A stretch of DNA of 11,609 bases from RGIG1752 sp045650425. GTDB lineage: Bacteria > Bacillota_I > Bacilli_A > RF39 > UBA660. The DNA lies in assembly GCA_045650425.1 (NCBI GenBank), contig JAZRRD010000113.1, positions 1 to 11,609 of the forward strand, in the 5' to 3' direction. The translations under genes were made by a program, and so were the position numbers. Below the pieces are notes generated by a model, which was not told the origin of the DNA, searched no databases, and was given only the letters and a program-made list of their open reading frames with translations. Below, piece after piece: positions 6,796 through 11,609 of this stretch (the first letter of the stretch is position 1; every line of letters begins with the position of its first letter).

Positions 6796-7340
6796 TGACT
6801 GAATGCTTAAATTCTCGTAATGAATTAACTAGAAAATTGATAAAGTATATTAACATAGTTAATGATTTAAAAGAACAACCATTAGAGTTAGACTTAGAAG
6901 ATTTAGATTTTTATGATCTTTGGGAACAATATTTAATAGTTCTTGGTATTGAAAGGGAATATTTTGCTGTCTATTTACAAGATTGGCTTGATAAAAAGTT
7001 TTCTCGTAATGAAATATATGATAAAAATGAAATGTATGATTACATGCTAGAATGTGATTTATTTAATCCATCATTAGTATATATTGGAGTTTTTACAATA
7101 TTATCTGAAGAGGCCAAAAAGTTTGAACAAAATGTTGAAAATCTAGATAAAGAAATAATAGATATCGAGAATTCGTTAAAAGAACCAAGAAGTTGGGTAC
7201 TTGAAAATGATCTGAGACAAGACCTTAGAGATGTTAGTAACGAACGTTATGTAGAATCTCAAAAATTATCAAGAATTAGAAAGCTTTCTGAAGTTTGTGA
7301 CGAAGGTCTAAGTAGAGTTAATGAAGAAGCAAATAGTTAG
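6795..7340 (+). CDS. Unrecognised acidic protein with helical/coiled-coil C-terminus, second gene of the unit (181 aa)
   Basis: I do not recognise this protein. It has 181 residues and is clearly acidic (41 D/E against 23 K/R by count). The N-terminal half is rich in acidic and aromatic residues (LELDLEDLDFYDLWEQYL about 36-53, then EREYFAVYLQDWLDKKF 63-79) and looks helical. From about residue 113 the sequence is heptad-like and charged (KKFEQNVENLDKEIIDIENS, then RQDLRDVSNERYVESQKLSR), which suggests a coiled coil. No signal peptide, membrane segment or catalytic motif is visible. Its ATG shares one base with the stop of the preceding gene, so translation is coupled, and a terminator hairpin overlaps its own stop codon. 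The basic ends of the partner and the acidity of this protein make a complex plausible, but that is inference only. Confidence 0.8.
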   Translation: MTECLNSRNELTRKLIKYINIVNDLKEQPLELDLEDLDFYDLWEQYLIVLGIEREYFAVYLQDWLDKKFSRNEIYDKNEMYDYMLECDLFNPSLVYIGVFTILSEEAKKFEQNVENLDKEIIDIENSLKEPRSWVLENDLRQDLRDVSNERYVESQKLSRIRKLSEVCDEGLSRVNEEANS

Positions 7341-7357
7341 AAACTACTTGTTTTTTT
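7330..7357 (+). terminator. Intrinsic terminator of the unrecognised gene pair
   Basis: CAAATAGTT (7330-7338) pairs with AACTACTTG (7342-7350) across a 3-nt loop, giving eight pairs with one A-C mismatch, followed at once by seven T (7351-7357). The hairpin overlaps the last codons and the TAG stop (7338-7340) of the upstream gene. Confidence 0.75.
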
Positions 7358-7358
7358 G

Positions 7359-7367
7359 TGCTATAAT
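7359..7367 (+). promoter_or_regulatory. Extended -10 promoter of the recombinase gene
   Basis: TGCTATAAT is a perfect extended -10, placed 1 nt after the terminator T-run and 17 nt before the start codon. The best -35 is poor (TTAGAA at 7337-7342, 19-nt spacer, inside the terminator hairpin). If initiation occurs about 7 nt after the -10, the 5' leader is only around 10 nt and just holds the SD. Confidence 0.6.
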
Positions 7368-7384
7368 TTATTTAGGTGATAATA

Positions 7385-8275
7385 ATGAAACGATATATAA
7401 ATTCGTTTGATAGTTATTTGGAAGCAGAATTAAATTATTCTATTCAAACTAGAGAGTCTTATATGATTGAAATTAACAAATTTAATCATTATTTACAAGA
7501 AAATAACCTTAATTTTAAAAATATCACAAGAGAAATTATTAGAGATTATTTGAAATATTTAGATAATTTTAAATATAAAAATGCATCGATATCTAAACAT
7601 TTATCCTCTTTGCGTAGCTTTTATAAATTTTTAGTAGCTGAAGGTATAATTGAAAATAATCCGTTTTTGTTAATTGGTAATCCAAAGAAAGATAAAAAGT
7701 TACCTAATTTTTTAAATGAATTAGAAATAGAAGATTTATTAAATATTTTTGATATAAATACATATGATGGGATAAGAAATCAACTAATAATAGAACTATT
7801 ATATTCTACAGGTGTTAGAGTTAGTGAACTAGTTAATATAAAATTAAAGGATATTAATTATGCAGATAATTCAATCTTAATATTAGGAAAAGGAAATAAA
7901 GAAAGAATTGTATTATATGGTGAATATAGTAATAATTTAATAAAATTATACTTAAATAATAGTAGAAAACATTATTTAGAAAAGAATTATTCAGATTATT
8001 TAATTTTAAATAAATATGGGAATCAACTAAGCGTAAGAAGTGTTCAAAAATTAGTGCGGGATTGTACAGATAAGTTGGCTTTAAAACATAAAGTGACGCC
8101 ACATACAATTAGGCATACTTTTGCGACACACTTATTAAATAATGGCGCTGATATAAGATCTGTTCAAGAACTATTAGGCCACGAGAGTTTAAGTACTACT
8201 CAGATATATACTCATATAACAAATGATAGATTAAGAAATGTATATTTAAAAACCCATCCACATAGCAAAAAATAG
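7385..8275 (+). CDS. Site-specific tyrosine recombinase, XerC/XerD family
   Basis: The product is 296 residues, the usual length for XerC/XerD (about 295-305). Residues 1-95 are the SAM-like core-binding domain (SYLEAELNYSIQTRESY, then SSLRSFYKFLVAEGIIENNP). The catalytic domain has all expected residues: R145 in TGVRVSEL, K169 in ILGKGNKER, H240 and R243 in PHTIRHTFATHL, H266 in LLGHESLSTTQ, and nucleophile Y275 in IYTH. The end, RLRNVYLKTHPH, is typical of Xer proteins. Such enzymes resolve chromosome dimers at dif with FtsK, and some serve mobile elements. No att or transfer genes are near, so a housekeeping role is favoured. I cannot tell XerC from XerD by eye. ATG 7385 follows AGGTGA at 7374-7379; an in-frame GTG at 7376 falls inside that SD and is rejected. 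Confidence 0.92.
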   Translation: MKRYINSFDSYLEAELNYSIQTRESYMIEINKFNHYLQENNLNFKNITREIIRDYLKYLDNFKYKNASISKHLSSLRSFYKFLVAEGIIENNPFLLIGNPKKDKKLPNFLNELEIEDLLNIFDINTYDGIRNQLIIELLYSTGVRVSELVNIKLKDINYADNSILILGKGNKERIVLYGEYSNNLIKLYLNNSRKHYLEKNYSDYLILNKYGNQLSVRSVQKLVRDCTDKLALKHKVTPHTIRHTFATHLLNNGADIRSVQELLGHESLSTTQIYTHITNDRLRNVYLKTHPHSKK

Positions 8276-8280
8276 ATAAA

Positions 8281-8308
8281 AACGTCAAAAGTTCTGTAAA
8301 TTTTCGTT
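8281..8308 (+). terminator. Weak hairpin downstream of the recombinase gene
   Basis: AACG (8281-8284) pairs with CGTT (8305-8308), and AAAA (8287-8290) pairs with TTTT (8301-8304), leaving a 2-nt bulge and a 10-nt loop. The trailing sequence is GTTTGAC with no true T-run. It is the only hairpin that could end the recombinase transcript before the ppdK promoter, and it is weak. Confidence 0.25.
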
Positions 8309-8335
8309 GTTTGACTATCCAAAATTTGGTATAAT
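8307..8335 (+). promoter_or_regulatory. Predicted promoter of ppdK with overlapping inverted repeat
   Basis: TTGTTT at 8307-8312 (-35), a 17-nt spacer, and TATAAT at 8330-8335 (-10) preceded by TGG, again an extended -10. The inverted repeat CCAAA-A-TTTGG at 8319-8329 fills the spacer up to the -10 and could be an operator. The strong SD AAGGAGG lies at 8354-8360. Confidence 0.7.
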
Positions 8336-8365
8336 AAATTTGTTTATAAATATAAGGAGGAAAAG

Positions 8366-10999
8366 ATGACAAAATTTGTATATGCATTTAAAGAAGGAAA
8401 TGCAGATATGAGAAATCTACTTGGTGGAAAAGGTGCTAACTTAGCTGAAATGACTAATTTAGGATTACCAATACCTCAAGGTTTTACTGTTACTACAGAA
8501 GCTTGTACAGACTACTATAATAACGGTGAAAAGATTTCTGAAGATATTAAAGAACAAATCTTTACAGCATTAAAAGGTTTGGAAGAAAAACAAGGAAAGA
8601 AATTTGGAGATATATCTGATCCATTATTAGTTTCAGTGCGTAGTGGAGCTAGAGCAAGTATGCCTGGTATGATGGATACAATTCTTAACTTAGGATTAAA
8701 TGACGAAGCAGTTGAAGGATTTGCTGCTAAGACTGGAAATGCTAGATTTGCTTATGATTCATACCGTCGTTTTATTCAAATGTATTCTGATGTTGTTATG
8801 GAAGTAAACAAAAGTTTCTTTGAAAAAATTATTGACGAATTAAAAGAAGAAAAAGGAATTAAATTTGATACTGAAATGACAGTTGAAGATTTAAAAGAGT
8901 TAGTTAAAAGATTTAAAGCTGTTTACTCAGAACACATGAATGGTGAAGAATTTCCACAAGATCCAAAGGAACAATTGATGGGAGCTGTAAAAGCTGTATT
9001 CCGTTCATGGGATAATCCAAGAGCTATCGTGTATCGTCGTATGAATGATATTCCTGGAGATTGGGGAACTGCTGTTAATGTTCAAGCAATGGTTTTTGGT
9101 AATATGGGAGAAACTTCTGGTACAGGAGTTGCATTTACTCGTAACCCTTCAACTGGAGAAAAAGGTATTTATGGCGAATATTTAATCAATGCTCAAGGAG
9201 AAGATGTTGTTGCTGGTGTTAGAACTCCACAACCAATAAAAAAATTAGAAGAAGATATGCCTGAATGTTATAAAGAATTCATGGAAATCGCTACACGTCT
9301 TGAAAATCATTACCGTGATATGCAAGATATGGAATTCACAATTCAAGAGGGTAAATTATATTTCTTACAAACTAGAAACGGTAAAAGAACTGCTGCTGCT
9401 GCAATTCAAATTGCATGTGATTTAGTAGATGAAGGAATGATTACTAAAGAAGAAGCAGTATTACGTATTGAAGCTAAATCATTGGATCAATTATTACATC
9501 CAACATTTGATGCTAAAGCATTAAAAGAAGGAGAAGTTATTGGTTCTGCACTTCCTGCATCACCTGGTGCTGCTGCTGGTAAAGTTGTATTTACTGCAGA
9601 AGATGCTAAACGTGAAGGTAAAGGTGGAAAAGGCGAAAGAGTTATTCTTGTTCGTTTAGAAACTACCCCAGAAGACATCGAAGGAATGGTTGCTGCTCAA
9701 GGTATCTTAACAGTTCGTGGAGGAATGACTTCACATGCTGCAGTTGTTGCACGTGGAATGGGAACTTGTTGTGTATCTGGATGTGGCGAAATCAAAATAG
9801 ATGAAGAGGCTAAAACATTTACATTAGGTGGATATACATTTAAAGAAGGAGATTATATATCTTTAGATGGAACTACTGGTAAAATATATAACGGAGACAT
9901 TAAAACAGTTGAAGCTTCAGTGTCAGGAAACTTTGGAAGAATTATGGGATGGGCTGATGAAATCAGAACATTAAAAGTTCGTACAAACGCTGATAATCCT
10001 CGTGATACAAGACAAGCTGTTGAATTAGGTGCTGAAGGTATTGGTCTTTGTCGTACAGAACACATGTTCTTTGATGAAGCCAGAATTCCAAAAATTAGAA
10101 AAATGATTCTTTCTGAAACAGTTGAAGCAAGAGAAGAAGCTTTAAATGAATTAATTCCTTTCCAAAAAGGTGACTTCAAAGCTATGTATAAGGAATTAAA
10201 AGGATTACCAATGACAGTTCGTTATTTAGATCCGCCTCTACATGAATTCTTACCAACTTTAGAAGAAGATATTATTGCTTTAGCTAAAGAAATGGGTGTT
10301 TCTGTCGAACATTTGAAAAACAAATGTGCAGATTTACATGAATTTAACCCAATGATGGGACATAGAGGATGTCGTTTGGCTGTTACTTATCCAGAAATAG
10401 CTCGCATGCAAACTAGAGCTTTAATGGAAGCTGCTATCGAAGTTAAAGAAGAAGAAGGATATGATATCGTTCCAGAAATTATGATCCCATTAGTAGGGGA
10501 AAAGAAAGAACTTAAATTTGTTAAAGATGTAGTAGTTGAAACTGCTGAATTAGTAAAACAAGAAAAAGGTTCTGACATTGAATATCATATTGGTACAATG
10601 ATTGAAATTCCGCGTGCTGCATTAATAGCTGATGAAATTGCTGAAGAAGCTGAATTCTTCTCATTCGGAACAAACGATTTAACTCAAATGACATTTGGTT
10701 TCTCAAGAGATGACGCTGGTAAATTCTTAGATGCTTATTATCAAAATAAGATTTACGAATCTGATCCGTTTGCTAAATTAGACCAAAATGGTGTTGGAAA
10801 ATTAGTTAAAATGGCTGCTGAAAAAGGTAGAGCAACTCGTGAAAATATCAAACTTGGTATTTGCGGTGAACACGGTGGAGAACCTACAAGCGTAGAATTC
10901 TGCCATAAGGTTGGATTAAATTATGTATCTTGTAGTCCATTTAGAGTTCCAATTGCTAGACTTGCTGCTGCTCAAGCTGCTTTAAATGAAAAGAAATAA
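8366..10999 (+). CDS. ppdK: Pyruvate, phosphate dikinase
   Basis: This 877-residue enzyme interconverts pyruvate + ATP + Pi and phosphoenolpyruvate + AMP + PPi; in fermentative Bacillota it can run toward pyruvate in a PPi-linked glycolysis or toward PEP. The ATP-grasp domain spans about 1-350: GGKGANLAEM (20-29), VRSGARASMPGMMDT (91-105) and QTRNGKRTA (335-343). The phosphohistidine domain holds GGMTSHAAVVARGMGTCC (452-469), with catalytic H457 and the neighbouring T455 used for regulation in other organisms. The C-terminal PEP/pyruvate barrel has GLCRTEHMFF (560-569), MMGHRGCR (663-670), IGTMIEIPRAAL (742-753), SFGTNDLTQMTFGFSRDD (766-783) and ICGEHGGEP (832-840), with catalytic C833. All key residues are present. 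It is monocistronic between its own promoter and terminator. The PPDK regulatory kinase/phosphatase gene, often adjacent, is not in the window. Confidence 0.98.
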   Translation: MTKFVYAFKEGNADMRNLLGGKGANLAEMTNLGLPIPQGFTVTTEACTDYYNNGEKISEDIKEQIFTALKGLEEKQGKKFGDISDPLLVSVRSGARASMPGMMDTILNLGLNDEAVEGFAAKTGNARFAYDSYRRFIQMYSDVVMEVNKSFFEKIIDELKEEKGIKFDTEMTVEDLKELVKRFKAVYSEHMNGEEFPQDPKEQLMGAVKAVFRSWDNPRAIVYRRMNDIPGDWGTAVNVQAMVFGNMGETSGTGVAFTRNPSTGEKGIYGEYLINAQGEDVVAGVRTPQPIKKLEEDMPECYKEFMEIATRLENHYRDMQDMEFTIQEGKLYFLQTRNGKRTAAAAIQIACDLVDEGMITKEEAVLRIEAKSLDQLLHPTFDAKALKEGEVIGSALPASPGAAAGKVVFTAEDAKREGKGGKGERVILVRLETTPEDIEGMVAAQGILTVRGGMTSHAAVVARGMGTCCVSGCGEIKIDEEAKTFTLGGYTFKEGDYISLDGTTGKIYNGDIKTVEASVSGNFGRIMGWADEIRTLKVRTNADNPRDTRQAVELGAEGIGLCRTEHMFFDEARIPKIRKMILSETVEAREEALNELIPFQKGDFKAMYKELKGLPMTVRYLDPPLHEFLPTLEEDIIALAKEMGVSVEHLKNKCADLHEFNPMMGHRGCRLAVTYPEIARMQTRALMEAAIEVKEEEGYDIVPEIMIPLVGEKKELKFVKDVVVETAELVKQEKGSDIEYHIGTMIEIPRAALIADEIAEEAEFFSFGTNDLTQMTFGFSRDDAGKFLDAYYQNKIYESDPFAKLDQNGVGKLVKMAAEKGRATRENIKLGICGEHGGEPTSVEFCHKVGLNYVSCSPFRVPIARLAAAQAALNEKK

Positions 11000-11011
11000 T
11001 TAATGAAATTT

Positions 11012-11036
11012 AAGACTAGAGAAATCTAGTCTTTTT
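11012..11036 (+). terminator. Intrinsic terminator of ppdK
   Basis: AAGACTAGA (11012-11020) and TCTAGTCTT (11025-11033) form a perfect 9-bp stem with a GAAA tetraloop, followed by TTT. It begins 12 nt after the ppdK stop. This is the clearest terminator in the window. Confidence 0.92.
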
Positions 11037-11039
11037 AGG

Positions 11040-11045
11040 TATAAT
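11040..11045 (+). promoter_or_regulatory. Candidate -10 element for the gene at 11070
   Basis: TATAAT at 11040-11045 lies 24 nt before the ATG, just after the ppdK terminator. There is no convincing -35: the position 17 nt upstream falls in the terminator hairpin. It is not a TGn extended -10, because the preceding bases are AGG. Confidence 0.45.
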
Positions 11046-11069
11046 AGATATATAGATAGGGTGGTTTAT

Positions 11070-11609
11070 ATGAATCAAGGCGAAGCAAAAAAGAAAATAG
11101 ATATAGAAGCAAGATTATACATGAATTTATTGCAATTAAAAGAAGTAAAAAAGAAAGAATATTCAGATGAAGAATGTGAAAAGAATATGGTTTATTTATT
11201 TCAAAGTTATGATGAATTTAAATCTTATTTTGAGAAAAATGGTTTTTCTGACATTAATGCGGATTTATTAGAATCGTGTAGAAAGAAAACTACAAAAAAA
11301 GGAACAATTATAGCTTTAAAAGGATTGTGTGATTATGTAATAAGAAAACACAACTTGACGCACGCCCATTCTGCAGTTGTGGCCGCTCAAAAATCAAAGA
11401 ACAACGTTGAATGTTCTGAATCTGAAAAAAGACACCAAATGGTAGAGCGTTTTATTAACGTTAAAGATATATCTTTAGACACTAAAGTAGATGAATACAT
11501 TAAGTGGAATTATGAAAATATGGTAAAAGGACATTATACTGATATTGGTGAATATTGGGTACCTATTGAATTAAGAAATTTTATTGAAAAGATGGCAGTT
11601 TGGTATGAA
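11070..11609 (+). CDS. Unrecognised protein, N-terminal 180 residues (3' truncated by window edge)
   Basis: An open frame of 180 codons runs from ATG 11070 to the window end with no stop. The SD is AGGGTGG at 11059-11065, 4-5 nt before the ATG. I do not recognise the family. The N-terminus is charged and helical (GEAKKKIDIEARLYMNLLQL, then KEVKKKEYSDEECEKN), followed by aromatic-rich stretches (MVYLFQSYDEFKSYFEKNGF, about 44-63). A cysteine/histidine-bearing middle contains C75 and C91, then RKHNLTHAHSAVVAAQ, with three histidines within about seven residues (H98, H102, H104). Later come VDEYIKWNYENMVKG and YWVPIELRNFIEKMAVWYE. There is no signal peptide and no clear membrane helix. It is preceded by the ppdK terminator, so it starts a separate transcript. 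A full-length view is needed before naming a function. Confidence 0.75.
   Translation, partial: MNQGEAKKKIDIEARLYMNLLQLKEVKKKEYSDEECEKNMVYLFQSYDEFKSYFEKNGFSDINADLLESCRKKTTKKGTIIALKGLCDYVIRKHNLTHAHSAVVAAQKSKNNVECSESEKRHQMVERFINVKDISLDTKVDEYIKWNYENMVKGHYTDIGEYWVPIELRNFIEKMAVWYE

Noticed and set aside
7376..7384. GTG start for the recombinase at 7376
   Set aside because: This GTG is part of the AGGTGA Shine-Dalgarno for ATG 7385.
7385..8275. Recombinase as sign of an integrated phage or other mobile element
   Set aside because: No att repeats, excisionase, transposase or phage genes are nearby, and the length and motifs fit a housekeeping Xer protein. I also looked for a dif-like site and saw none.
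8311..8316. TTGACT as the -35 of the ppdK promoter
   Set aside because: The hexamer looks better than TTGTTT, but the spacer to TATAAT would be only 13 nt, too short for sigma-A.
9853..10179. Long minus-strand open frame (108 codons) inside ppdK
   Set aside because: It lies wholly within a certain gene whose codon bias produces antisense open frames; it has no SD and an implausible serine/proline-rich product. The other minus-strand frames (inside yqfD, era, recO, the recombinase gene and elsewhere in ppdK) were rejected for the same reason.

Overview
The window is an AT-rich stretch, with every recognised gene on the + strand, from a low-GC Bacillota chromosome. Three things point there: the order yqfC-yqfD-(VanZ)-ybeY-dgkA-era-yqzL-recO-glyS, the sporulation-associated pair yqfC/yqfD, and a T-box leader in front of glyS. 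UGA is a stop here (it ends the VanZ-like gene and the YqzL-like gene) and tryptophan is read from UGG. This is therefore standard code 11, not the Mycoplasma/Spiroplasma code. The single-chain GlyRS fits Clostridia, Erysipelotrichia-like and Mollicute-related lineages better than Bacillus. I cannot name the genus.

Region 1 (1-4581) is a tightly packed, probably co-transcribed block. It holds the end of yqfC, yqfD, a VanZ-like membrane protein, ybeY (rRNA maturation endonuclease), dgkA (undecaprenol/diacylglycerol kinase), era (30S assembly GTPase), a 28-residue YqzL-like ORF and recO (TTG start). Several neighbours overlap by a few bases. The usual phoH and yqfF/pgpH genes between yqfD and ybeY, and cdd between dgkA and era, are absent; the VanZ-like gene sits in the first gap.

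Region 2 (4571-6114) is glyS behind its own promoter and a very short T-box leader. The antiterminator is textbook, but Stem I appears to be only about 45 nt and no strong terminator is visible.

Region 3 (6117-7357) is a self-contained two-gene unit. It has a near-consensus promoter, a strong Shine-Dalgarno, two unrecognised proteins whose frames overlap by 1 nt, and an intrinsic terminator at its end. This is the best candidate here for something undescribed.

Region 4 (7359-8275) is a XerC/XerD-type tyrosine recombinase with its own extended -10 promoter.

Region 5 (8307-11036) is ppdK (pyruvate, phosphate dikinase) with its own promoter and a clean terminator.

Region 6 (11040-11609) is the first 180 codons of an unrecognised gene that runs off the window.

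There is no CRISPR array, insertion sequence, rRNA or tRNA, and no intergenic gap above 300 bases.
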